From: Mycolicibacterium bacteremicum
Lineage (GTDB): Bacteria > Actinomycetota > Actinomycetes > Mycobacteriales > Mycobacteriaceae
Direction of reading: 5' to 3'
DNA: 64,000 nucleotides
Assembly (NCBI RefSeq): GCF_002086115.1
Contig: NZ_MVHJ01000001.1
Location: forward strand, 434,001 to 498,000
A program made the position numbers and the translations under genes. The notes under the pieces were generated by a model, which made no database searches, was not told the DNA's origin, and saw nothing but the letters and a program-made list of their open reading frames with translations. This document shows positions 38,597 to 46,456 of this stretch, piece by piece (the first letter of the stretch is position 1; every line of letters starts with the position of its first letter).

Positions 38597-38680
38597 TTCG
38601 AACTCCGTGTGGTTGGGGGTGTGAAGTGCATGGCATACCCACCGGCGCGGCATGCAGCCACCATGACGTGGGTCACAGCA

Positions 38681-38917
38681 TCATCGCGCATCTTCGGGCA
38701 CGGCGTCCGACACCTGCTCCACGTCGCCGCGGCGGACCCTGACGTGGAACCGCTTGGTCCCCCAGGTGTCGGCAACGGCGAAGTGCACCCGTTTCGGATT
38801 ACCGAACACCGTCGTGGTCGTCACCCGGCCGACCGCACCCGCCGGCACCACCGGCACGTCGACTCCCTCGATGCGGCGGCGTGCCGCCACCACATCGCCC
38901 GCACGAAATCTCGCCAT
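38681..38917 (-). CDS. Small SH3-like-fold protein (78 aa)
   Basis: A basic beta-rich protein: RFRAGDVVAARRRIEG, VPAGAVGRVTTTTVFG, RVHFAVADTWG. The GDVV/GxxGxV pattern looks like an SH3-like or KOW-like barrel that could bind nucleic acid or a protein. MARFRAG was chosen as start (38917); an in-frame ATG lies 33 bp upstream. Function unknown. Confidence 0.55.
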   Translation of the reverse strand: MARFRAGDVVAARRRIEGVDVPVVPAGAVGRVTTTTVFGNPKRVHFAVADTWGTKRFHVRVRRGDVEQVSDAVPEDAR

Positions 38918-39055
38918 CTTTCTCCCCCTCGACAGTTGTGTCCCCACCACTCACACTGACGGTGCACCACGGGCCGCGCAAGCGATTAACCCTCGGCGCG
39001 AGCACGATTGGCGCAGGGGTCCGGGGCACACGATGGCCGTCTCCACCGGCGCAGG

Positions 39056-39061
39056 TAGCGT
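39056..39061 (+). promoter_or_regulatory. -10 box TAGCGT of the FKBP lipoprotein gene
   Basis: TAGCGT, 7 nt, then GTG at 39069. The nearby ATG at 39033 is upstream of this box, so the GTG is the better start. Confidence 0.6.
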
Positions 39062-39068
39062 GGCCGGC

Positions 39069-39707
39069 GTGAACTCGCCCCGCCTGTCCTCCGCCGTCGC
39101 ACTCGCTGCCTGCACCGCGGCCCTGACTTCCGCCCTGGTCGCATGCGGCTCCGACACCGACACGCCCGCCGCAGCCGGCTCCTCCACGTCTTCGGATGTG
39201 TTCAGCCCGCCGAGCGCTCCCGCCGTCGCGCCGACGGCCACCGAAGCAGGGTGCCCGAGCACCCCGGCACCGACCGGCGGAACGCCGGAATGGACGTTGC
39301 CCGGCACCACCGGCAGCGTCGCCGTGACCGGATCGACCGACACCAACGCGCCGGTGGTCACCGTCGACGGACCGTTCAGCGTCACCGAGACCCAGGTCCA
39401 GACGCTCAAGCCGGGCGACGGTCCCGTCGTCGCGGAGAACGCGACCGTCCTGGTCTGCTACATGGGGGTCAACGGCCGCGACGGGTCGGTGTTCGACAGC
39501 AGCTACCAGTCCGGCGCACCCGTCGACTTCCCGCTCAACGGTGTCGTCACGGGATTCCAGAAGGCCATCGCCGGTCAGAATGTCGGGTCGACCGTCGCGG
39601 TCGCCATGACACCCGAGGACGGCTATCCCGAGGGGCAGCCGGCCGCGGGCATCCAGAAGGGCGACACGCTGGTCTTCGCGATCAAGATCCTCGACGCGAT
39701 GAGCTGA
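39069..39707 (+). CDS. FKBP-type peptidyl-prolyl isomerase lipoprotein (212 aa)
   Basis: From the GTG start, a short signal peptide (NSPRLSSAVALAAC..ALTSALVAC) has a LVAC lipobox, so the protein is anchored outside the membrane. After a Ser/Pro linker, the FKBP domain follows: LKPGDGPVVAENATVLVCYMG, VFDSSYQSGAPVDFPL, VVTGFQKAIAGQ, and GYPEGQPAAGIQKGDTLVF. It should catalyse Pro cis-trans isomerisation in exported proteins. It converges on the Crp-type gene with 6 bp between stops. Confidence 0.85.
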   Translation: MNSPRLSSAVALAACTAALTSALVACGSDTDTPAAAGSSTSSDVFSPPSAPAVAPTATEAGCPSTPAPTGGTPEWTLPGTTGSVAVTGSTDTNAPVVTVDGPFSVTETQVQTLKPGDGPVVAENATVLVCYMGVNGRDGSVFDSSYQSGAPVDFPLNGVVTGFQKAIAGQNVGSTVAVAMTPEDGYPEGQPAAGIQKGDTLVFAIKILDAMS

Positions 39708-39713
39708 GCCCGG

Positions 39714-40388
39714 TCACCGGGCCCGGCGGGCCAGCTTGGCCGGTTCGAGGACGAAGATCGTCTTGCCCTGCTGCCGGATCCAGCCGCGGTTGGCGAACTC
39801 CGAGAGCGCCTTGTTGATGGTCTCGCGGGACGAGCCGACGAGCTGCGCCAACTCGAGCTGGGTGAGTTCGTGGTCGACCCGTAGGCCGTCACCGTCGGGC
39901 CGGCCGAACCGCTTCGTCAGGTCGAGCAGCTGCTTGGCCACCCGGCCCGGCACATCGGTGAAGATCATGTCGCACAGATCGTCGTTGGTGCGTCGTAGCC
40001 GACGGGCCAGGACCCGCAACAGTTGCTCGGCGATCTGCGGCCGATCCGCGATCCAGACACCGAGCGCCTGCCGAGGAACCGCAGCGACCCGCACCTCGGT
40101 CAACGTGGCCACCGTCGCGGTGCGGGGGCCCGGGTCGAACAGTGCCAGCTCGCCGAAGGTGTCCCCGGGGCCCATCACGGCGATGAGGCTCTCGCGGCCG
40201 TCGCCCGACCGGCGTCCGACCTTGACCTTCCCCTCGATGAGCACGTAGAGGCGGTCGCCGGGCTCCCCCTCGACGAAGATGGTGTGGTTGCGCGGAAAGG
40301 TCAGGAATTCCAGTTCCTGGGTCAGGATCGCCATCGCTTCGGCGTCGACGTCCTGGAAGATGGCGGTGCGCCCCAATACGGCGTTCAA
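39714..40388 (-). CDS. Crp/Fnr-family cAMP-receptor-type regulator (224 aa)
   Basis: The start is a TTG preceded by GGGGAGGAA; this gives 224 residues, the length of M. tuberculosis Crp (Rv3676). The cyclic-nucleotide domain has FGELALFDPGPRTATV (78-93) with the phosphate-binding Arg, and residues 118-150 contain PQIAEQLLRVLARRLRRTN and FTDVPGRVAKQLL. The HTH is QLELAQLVGSSRETINKAL (178-196). It is clearly close to mycobacterial Crp, but the context differs and fast-growing mycobacteria have two copies, so it is probably the second paralogue. Confidence 0.88.
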   Translation of the reverse strand: MNAVLGRTAIFQDVDAEAMAILTQELEFLTFPRNHTIFVEGEPGDRLYVLIEGKVKVGRRSGDGRESLIAVMGPGDTFGELALFDPGPRTATVATLTEVRVAAVPRQALGVWIADRPQIAEQLLRVLARRLRRTNDDLCDMIFTDVPGRVAKQLLDLTKRFGRPDGDGLRVDHELTQLELAQLVGSSRETINKALSEFANRGWIRQQGKTIFVLEPAKLARRAR

Positions 40389-40626
40389 CGACGTTCCTCC
40401 CCAGCGTACGGCGGTGTCACGCCCCGCCCGAGACAGCCGGGAGCGGTTCGACAAGCGTTGCGCGACACTTTACAGGTCCGGGTCAATTCGTAACTCCGAG
40501 CTTCACTGGTGCGGCGCGGCCCGGAACTCTGGTCGACCCGCGTGGGAATAGCATGATCTTATTCACGTCCCGCAACAGATGCCGTTCGACAGGCAGCGAT
40601 TCCACCCGACGAGGAGCCAGCAGCGG

Positions 40627-41325
40627 ATGACCAGAGCACAGCAGCACCGGATCACCGGCCCCGCAGCGGTCCTGGCGGTCGCCGCCGCGGCCGCCGCCTC
40701 GACACTGCTGCCCGGCTTTGCGCCGCCGGCCTCCGCCGAGCCGGCCTGTCCGGATGTCGGGGTGGTCTTCGCGCGCGGAACCACCGAACGGCCCGGCGCC
40801 GGCAGCGTGGGCACCGCGTTCGTCGACGCGCTGCGTGCGCAGGCCGGCGGGAAGACCGTGGAGAGCTATCCGGTGAACTATCCGGCCAGCCAGAATTGGC
40901 CGACTGTGGTGGTGGGCGTCAACGACGCCGGCAACCAGATCCGCCGGATCGCTGCCGAGTGCCCCGACACCAGCGTGGTGCTCGGCGGTTTCTCCCAGGG
41001 GGCGGCCGTCGCCCAGTTGGTCACCGCCGACCCGCCGACCATCCCACCGAATTCGTTCGCGTTCGGCACCACCACGCCGTTGGCCCCCGACGTCGCCGAC
41101 CATGTCGATGCAGTCGTGCTGTTCGGCAAGCCCAACGACCGGATGCTGTTTCTCATCGGGCAGCCCAATGTCCCGATCGGCGCGGCCTACCTGCCGAAAA
41201 CCCTTGACCTGTGTGCAATCAACGACCCGATCTGCTCGGGTGGGCTCGACCCGGTGGCGCACAACCTCTACACCGCCAACGGCATGGTGACCCAGGCGGC
41301 CGATTTCGCCGCCGGCCGCGTCTGA
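40627..41325 (+). CDS. Cutinase-family serine esterase 1 (232 aa)
   Basis: A secreted cutinase-like protein: signal peptide to about PPASAEP, then CPDVGVVFARGTTERPG, the nucleophile GGFSQGAAV with S123, D200 (AINDPIC) and H212 (PVAHNLY), with paired cysteines C41/C112 and C196/C203. Family members hydrolyse ester bonds of lipids in the mycobacterial envelope or outside. Start at MTRAQQH with GAGGAG 8 nt upstream. First of four paralogues. Confidence 0.9.
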   Translation: MTRAQQHRITGPAAVLAVAAAAAASTLLPGFAPPASAEPACPDVGVVFARGTTERPGAGSVGTAFVDALRAQAGGKTVESYPVNYPASQNWPTVVVGVNDAGNQIRRIAAECPDTSVVLGGFSQGAAVAQLVTADPPTIPPNSFAFGTTTPLAPDVADHVDAVVLFGKPNDRMLFLIGQPNVPIGAAYLPKTLDLCAINDPICSGGLDPVAHNLYTANGMVTQAADFAAGRV

Positions 41326-41463
41326 GCCGGCGCGACGGAACGGCACGGGGGCCGCACTGGTAGTGCTAGCCGGTAGCCACCGGTCGCGCCTGCGGCAATG
41401 CGCACCGGCCATGGGCACGGGATGCTTGGCACACAGTCAAGATCACCCGCCCGAAGGACCGCC

Positions 41464-42198
41464 ATGCCCTCCGCTCTGATGACACTGCTTCGCTCGCACC
41501 GCATCGCATATCTGTCCGCCGTCGTGCTGGTGCTCGCCACCGTACTGGTTCCGCTGACCACCGCGCGCGCGTTCGCCACACCGGCACCGGCCTGTCCCGA
41601 CATCGAAATCGTCTTCGCGCGTGGCACTTTCGAGGCGCCGGGCATCGGTGACACCGGACAGGCCTTCGTCGACGCGCTGACCCCGCAACTCGGTGGCGCA
41701 TCGGTGGACGTCTATCCGGTGAATTATCCGGCCTCCCTCGACTTCCAGGCGGCCGCCGGTGGCATCACCGACGCGAGCAACCGCATCGAGAACATCGTGA
41801 ATACCTGCCCGGGCACCAAGATCGTGCTGGGCGGCTACTCGCAGGGGGCTGCGGTGGCCGGTTACACCACCTTCGACGCGGTGCCCGCCGGGCTCGCGCT
41901 GCCCGCCGGGCTCACCGGCCCGATGCCGCCGGCGGTCGCCCCGCACGTGGCCGCGGTGGCCCTGTTCGGCACGCCGGACAACTGGTTCCTCAACCTCTTC
42001 GACCATGCCGCCCCGCCGATCACCGTCGGTCCGCTGTACGCCGCCAAGACCATCCAGCTGTGCGCTCCCGGTGACCCGGTCTGCTCCCCCGGCGGCCTCG
42101 ACCGTAGCGCCCACAGCGCCTACAAGAGCAACGGGATGGCCGTGCAGGCCGCCGATTTCGTCGCGAGCGCACTGACCCGGACACCGTCGTCGGACTGA
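41464..42198 (+). CDS. Cutinase-family serine esterase 2 (244 aa)
   Basis: A signal-anchor-like N-terminus (LSAVVLVLATVLVPL) leads to CPDIEIVFARGTFEAPG, then S126 in GGYSQGAAVAG, D204 in APGDPVC and H217 in SAHSAY. The longer loop between the nucleophile and the Asp (PAGLALPAGLTGPMPP) distinguishes it from copies 1 and 3. AAGGA precedes the ATG. Probable envelope or secreted lipid esterase. Confidence 0.9.
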   Translation: MPSALMTLLRSHRIAYLSAVVLVLATVLVPLTTARAFATPAPACPDIEIVFARGTFEAPGIGDTGQAFVDALTPQLGGASVDVYPVNYPASLDFQAAAGGITDASNRIENIVNTCPGTKIVLGGYSQGAAVAGYTTFDAVPAGLALPAGLTGPMPPAVAPHVAAVALFGTPDNWFLNLFDHAAPPITVGPLYAAKTIQLCAPGDPVCSPGGLDRSAHSAYKSNGMAVQAADFVASALTRTPSSD

Positions 42199-42202
42199 CC
42201 GC

Positions 42203-42490
42203 TCAACCGATCTCGCGGCCCGCCGCGGTCTCGTACTCGACGACCGCAGCCGCCACGATCGCAGCGCTCTGATCGGCATCCGGGCCGCTGCCCCGGAATG
42301 CCACGACCGCGGCCTGGGATTCCCAGCGTTCGTAGATGTTGATCCGCCCGGGGTCCAGCAGATCGGCACCGATCGCGAAATCCAGGCAACCGTGGGCGAC
42401 ACGCGCCGCCTGCACGACGGCGACGCACCCGGTCAGGTACGACTCCCGGGCCTGCGGTTCGACCATGAGGTGTCCGGCGACGATGACCAT
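42203..42490 (-). CDS. ABM-domain small monooxygenase-like protein (95 aa)
   Basis: The chain VIVAGHLMVEPQARESYLTG and INIYERWESQAAVVAFR fits the antibiotic-biosynthesis-monooxygenase ferredoxin-like fold. Proteins of this type act as heme or quinol-type oxygenases or as dimeric scaffolds. It is the only minus-strand gene inside the cutinase cluster, and its stop lies 4 bp from that of cutinase 2. Specific role unknown. Confidence 0.75.
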   Translation of the reverse strand: MVIVAGHLMVEPQARESYLTGCVAVVQAARVAHGCLDFAIGADLLDPGRINIYERWESQAAVVAFRGSGPDADQSAAIVAAAVVEYETAAGREIG

Positions 42491-42587
42491 TTCTGCTTCC
42501 CTTCTCCGGGCGGGTGTGAACTCTGATGGGTGGACCGGCGCAGGTCGGCAAACTCATCGAGCGGGTGTGCACAGTGAACGCTGCGGG

Positions 42588-42593
42588 TAGCAT
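42588..42593 (+). promoter_or_regulatory. -10 box TAGCAT of cutinase 3
   Basis: TAGCAT is followed by 8 nt and the ATG at 42602, consistent with a leaderless or near-leaderless transcript. Confidence 0.5.
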
Positions 42594-42601
42594 CCGGCGT
42601 C

Positions 42602-43267
42602 ATGGGGATTCGCCGATCGCGCCGGTTACTCGTCGTCGGCGCGCTCGTCGCGTCGGGATTCTCGATCGGCGCCGCCCCGGCGGCCACCGCGCAACCGTGC
42701 CCGGACGCAGAGATCGTTTTCGCCCGCGGCAGCGACGAACCGCCCGGCGTCGGCAGCACCGGTCAGGCGTTCATCGACGCGGTGCGCGCCCAATCCCCCG
42801 GCAGGTCCATCGACGCCTACGCCGTGAACTATCCGGCCACCGGCGATTTCGACAACCGGGCGATCTTCCCGTCCACGATGTTCGACGGCGTCGCCGATGC
42901 CGGCGCGCGGCTCCGGACGACGGCGGCGAACTGCCCGGACACCAAGTTCATCCTCGGTGGGTTCTCGCAGGGCGCGGCGGTGGCCGCCTACGTCAGCACC
43001 TCGGATCTGCCCGCCGCGGTGAGCGATCGCATCGCCGGGGTGGTCCTCTTCGGGAAGCCGACCCCGGCGCTGTTGGGACAGTACGGCGCACCGGCGGCGA
43101 ACATCGGCGCGCAGTACGCCGGAAGGTCACTGGACCTGTGCGCGCCCGGGGACAACATCTGCGATGGGTCACCCGGTTCGCTGCTCGGCTCGCTGGTGCA
43201 CGTCACCTACCCGGTCAACGGTCTGGTCGCCGCGGCAGCGTCGGCCGCCGCCGGCCGCCTGGCCTGA
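42602..43267 (+). CDS. Cutinase-family serine esterase 3 (221 aa)
   Basis: The shortest of the four: signal peptide to about PAATAQP, CPDAEIVFARGSDEPPG, S122 in GGFSQGAAVAA, D184 in APGDNIC and H200 in LVHVTYPVNG. The histidine loop differs from the AHxxY form of the other copies, so substrate choice may differ. It is separated from cutinase 2 by the opposite-strand monooxygenase and has its own promoter. Confidence 0.9.
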   Translation: MGIRRSRRLLVVGALVASGFSIGAAPAATAQPCPDAEIVFARGSDEPPGVGSTGQAFIDAVRAQSPGRSIDAYAVNYPATGDFDNRAIFPSTMFDGVADAGARLRTTAANCPDTKFILGGFSQGAAVAAYVSTSDLPAAVSDRIAGVVLFGKPTPALLGQYGAPAANIGAQYAGRSLDLCAPGDNICDGSPGSLLGSLVHVTYPVNGLVAAAASAAAGRLA

Positions 43268-43386
43268 TCCGCACACCCCTCGGCGGAACGTCCTGGTGCT
43301 GTTTCGGCAGCAAACGACGCGGGTACAGACGGGCAGGCCGTCAGCTGCCATCAGGCGCGGGCGCCGCATCCCGAAGGAGTTCAACG

Positions 43387-44109
43387 ATGAACATTGCTCG
43401 ATCCGCACGGATCCTCGGAGCCGGCGCGCTGATGACCGCCGGCGTGCTGGCAGGCACCGCGCCCGCCGCCTCCGCCGAACCGGCCTGCCCCGACGTGGAG
43501 GTCGTGTTCGCCCGCGGCACCGCCGAGGCACCCGGCGTCGGTGGCACCGGGCAGGCCTTCGTCGATGCGCTGCGGGCGCAGACGCCCGGGAAGTCGGTCG
43601 CGGTATACCCCGTCAACTATCCGGCCAGCGATAACTTCAACGATCGAATTGCGTTCGCGCAGAACGTGATCGACGGTGTCCGTGACGCCGGCTCACACAT
43701 CCAGGCCACCGCCGGCGCCTGCCCGGACACCAAGGTCGTGCTCGGCGGCTTCTCCCAGGGCGCCGTGGTCGCCGGGTACGTCACCGCCGACGCGATCCCG
43801 CAGGGCGTCCCGAGCGAATACCTGTCCTACATCCCCAATCCGTTGCCCGACGAGGTCTCCGATCACGTCGCCGCGGTGGTTCTGCTGGGCAACCCCTCGG
43901 ATGCCTTCCTGACCCAGTTCGGTGCACCGATCGGCACCATCGGCCCGCGCTACGCCGACAAAACCGTCGAACTCTGCGCCCCGGGTGACACCATCTGCGA
44001 CGGCACCCCGGGCGCCATGCCGTCCATCGCCCACGCCATGTACGCGATGAACGGCATGACTGCGCAGGCAGCGTCCTACGCCGCCGCCCGGGTCACGCCC
44101 ACACCCTGA
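43387..44109 (+). CDS. Cutinase-family serine esterase 4 (240 aa)
   Basis: Signal peptide to about PAASAEP, then CPDVEVVFARGTAEAPG, S123 in GGFSQGAVVAG, D201 in APGDTIC and H216 in SIAHAMYAMNG. AAGGAGTTCAACG gives a strong ribosome site. The extra loop VPSEYLSYIPNPLPDEV matches the position of extended loops in Culp-type proteins. Secreted esterase/lipase predicted. Confidence 0.92.
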   Translation: MNIARSARILGAGALMTAGVLAGTAPAASAEPACPDVEVVFARGTAEAPGVGGTGQAFVDALRAQTPGKSVAVYPVNYPASDNFNDRIAFAQNVIDGVRDAGSHIQATAGACPDTKVVLGGFSQGAVVAGYVTADAIPQGVPSEYLSYIPNPLPDEVSDHVAAVVLLGNPSDAFLTQFGAPIGTIGPRYADKTVELCAPGDTICDGTPGAMPSIAHAMYAMNGMTAQAASYAAARVTPTP

Positions 44110-44135
44110 CCCCGGCCGCACGGCATCATGGTGCG

Positions 44136-44501
44136 ATGGAGTCGACCCGGGTAGATCGCTGGCTGTGGGCGGTCCGTCTCACCAAGACGCGTCCGGATGC
44201 CGCAACCGCCTGCCGTGGCGGCCATGTTCGGATCAACGACCGGGTGGCGAAACCGTCCACGACGGTGGTTCCCGGTGACCGGGTGCAGGCCCGGGTCGGC
44301 GAGCGCACCCGGATCGTGGAGGTCGTTCGGGTGATCCACAAGCGCGTCGGGGCGGCCGACGCCGTCACCTGCTATCTGGATCGCACGCCACCGCCACCCC
44401 CGACCGCGGAGAGCGCGGTGGCGGTGCGGGACCGCGGGGCGGGCCGACCGACCAAGCGCGAGCGGCGTGCCCTGGAGAAGTGGCGCGCCGGTCTGCGCTG
44501 A
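44136..44501 (+). CDS. S4-domain RNA-binding protein, Hsp15-like (121 aa)
   Basis: An S4 RNA-binding domain (RVDRWLWAVRLTKTRPDA, CRGGHVRINDRVAKPS, VVPGDRVQAR) and a basic tail GRPTKRERRALEKWRAG match Hsp15/HslR-type proteins, which in E. coli bind stalled 50S subunits carrying nascent peptide. The start is very close to the cutinase 4 stop (26 bp). Confidence 0.88.
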   Translation: MESTRVDRWLWAVRLTKTRPDAATACRGGHVRINDRVAKPSTTVVPGDRVQARVGERTRIVEVVRVIHKRVGAADAVTCYLDRTPPPPPTAESAVAVRDRGAGRPTKRERRALEKWRAGLR

Positions 44502-44504
44502 GAG

Positions 44505-45131
44505 CTACTGGTTGGCGATGATGGTCGGCGGCAGCGGCGGGCCCACCGGGGCCGGTGGCGGCGGTGGAGCGGCGGGATGGGCCACGTCGGCCGGCGCGGC
44601 ACCCGGCGCACCGATCGGCAGCACCTCCGGCGGCGGAGCCGGATCCGACAGCGAGACGAATCCCGGCGGCAACGGTGGTCCGCCCACCCCGGGAACCCGC
44701 TCGGTGGCCGGCGTCGACGACGCCGGGTCGGTCAGCGAGGTGTAGCCCGGCGGCAGCTTGGGCGCCGGCCCGGCCCCGGGAGGCGCGCCGGTCGCGACAC
44801 CCTCCGGCCCCGTCATCAACGCCTCCATCGGGTTGCCGTTGTTGAACGCCCGCCACAGGTCCCTGATGTAGCCGCCGGCACCGGGTGTCTGTCCCTGCCC
44901 GTACACGGGATTGCTGATCTCGGGAACCGGCGGCGCACCGACCGGCGGCGGAGCGGGCGCGGCCACCGGCATCTCACCGGGCCCCAGCACCACGGGCTGC
45001 CCCGGCGGTACCGGCTCGCCGGGCGGCACCACGGGCTCGGCGCCGGCCACACCTGCGGTGGCCAGTGCTGCACCGGCCAACACTCCCGCGACCGCGAGCC
45101 GCACCGCCACCCGCCCTCGTTCGGTCTTCAC
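44505..45131 (-). CDS. Secreted Pro-rich protein (208 aa)
   Basis: GTG start with GAGAGGAC upstream. A signal peptide ends near GVAGAEP; the rest is over a quarter proline with no cysteine. An 11-residue unit occurs twice in slightly different form: LPPGYTSLTDP and LPPGFVSLSDP, with a similar spacing of Pro-rich text after each. The short ordered segment YIRDLWRAFNNGNPMEAL may be a helix. Cell-wall or secreted; function unknown. Confidence 0.65.
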   Translation of the reverse strand: MKTERGRVAVRLAVAGVLAGAALATAGVAGAEPVVPPGEPVPPGQPVVLGPGEMPVAAPAPPPVGAPPVPEISNPVYGQGQTPGAGGYIRDLWRAFNNGNPMEALMTGPEGVATGAPPGAGPAPKLPPGYTSLTDPASSTPATERVPGVGGPPLPPGFVSLSDPAPPPEVLPIGAPGAAPADVAHPAAPPPPPAPVGPPLPPTIIANQ

Positions 45132-45328
45132 CGCTGTTCGTCCTCTCCGGCCGTGCCCGCCGACAACCTCTGCAGTGACCGCGGGTCGGGCACACCTGCG
45201 AGAAGGCTAGCGCCTCGAAGCTCACGCGTCACACGATGCGCGCAGGTAACTGTCCGGCCGGAAAACACCGGGTGAACGGATCCACCCCGCGCGCAACCGG
45301 GTCCGGGCGGCCGCTGAAGATGGCGGGC

Positions 45329-46456
45329 ATGAACGAGCAGACCGCGGATCTCGTCGTCGTCGGCGCAGGCATCATCGGTCTCGCGCACGCCGCCGAGGCG
45401 GTGCACCGGGGCCTGACGGTCCAGATCGTCGAGCGCGACAGCGAAGCCGTCGGCGCCTCGGTGCGCAACTTCGGGCACGCCTGCATCACCGCACAGAGCG
45501 CCGAGCTGCTCGACCTCGCCCAGACATCCCGGCGCGGATGGTTGCGCACCGCGGCGCTTGCCGGGTTCTGGGCACCCGAGGCCGGTGCCGTCGTCATCGC
45601 CCGCAGTCCCGGCGAGGCCGCACTGCTGGAGCAGTTCCACGCCGCGCGCGGCGGCGAGGCGGTGCGGCTGCTCACCACCGCCGAGGTCGACGCCCGGTTG
45701 GCCGCGCCCGGACGGGCCGCCGATCCCGCCATCGTCGGCGCGGCCTGGCTTCCGGCCGACCTGCGGGTCGATCCACGCACCACGGTGGCCACCATCGCGG
45801 CCTGGCTGGCCGAGCAGCCCGGTGTCCGCTTCCACTGGCGCACGAACGCGCATGGCGCCGGCGACGGCACCGTGCACACCAGCCGCGGGCCGGTGCGCGG
45901 CCGGCACATCCTGGTGTGCGTCGGTCACGACCTGGACCGGCTCTACCCGGCCACCGCGCAGGCCCATGACGTGCTGCGGTGCCGATTGCAGATGGCGCTG
46001 GTCGAAGCTCCCGGCGGCTACACCGACGACGCGGCGGTGCTGACCGGCACGTCGATGCTGCGCTATGGCGCCATGGCCGAATTGCCCGCCGCCGCGGCGG
46101 TGCGCGCCGAGTTGGAGCGCACCGAACCCGAGCTGTTGCAGCTCGGGGCGAACCTGATGTTCACCCGCAGACCCGACGGCACCCTGCTCGTCGGCGATTC
46201 GCACCACTACGGCGTGACGGCCGACCCGTTTCTCGACGAGTCGATCGGCCGGCATCTGCTCGACGGCGTGGCCCGTGTGCTCGGCGTCGAGCAGCTGCGG
46301 GTGCTGCAGCGCTGGCAGGGCGTCTACGCCTCCAGCAGTCAGACCGACATCCTGCGCGCGACGCATGAGCCCACCGTCAGTTCGGTGACGGTGACCACCG
46401 GGCTGGGCATGACCCTGGCGTTCGGGCTGGCGGCGCAGACGCTCGACGCGCTCTAG
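45329..46456 (+). CDS. TIGR03364-type FAD-dependent oxidoreductase (375 aa)
   Basis: An amine-oxidase/DadA-like flavoprotein: dinucleotide motif VVVGAGIIGLAHAAEAV, VGASVRNFGHACIT, LVCVGHDLDRLYP, and C-terminal VTTGLGMTLAFGLA. TIGR03364 proteins are often near phosphonate-degradation genes, but none is present here. ATG 45329 is 7 nt after GAAGAT. Its stop codon shares a CTAG with the convergent ThrE stop. Confidence 0.8.
   Translation: MNEQTADLVVVGAGIIGLAHAAEAVHRGLTVQIVERDSEAVGASVRNFGHACITAQSAELLDLAQTSRRGWLRTAALAGFWAPEAGAVVIARSPGEAALLEQFHAARGGEAVRLLTTAEVDARLAAPGRAADPAIVGAAWLPADLRVDPRTTVATIAAWLAEQPGVRFHWRTNAHGAGDGTVHTSRGPVRGRHILVCVGHDLDRLYPATAQAHDVLRCRLQMALVEAPGGYTDDAAVLTGTSMLRYGAMAELPAAAAVRAELERTEPELLQLGANLMFTRRPDGTLLVGDSHHYGVTADPFLDESIGRHLLDGVARVLGVEQLRVLQRWQGVYASSSQTDILRATHEPTVSSVTVTTGLGMTLAFGLAAQTLDAL

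Noticed and set aside
40389..40626. Crp binding site between the Crp-type gene and cutinase 1
   Set aside because: I looked for a TGTGA-N6-TCACA pattern and found no convincing match by eye.
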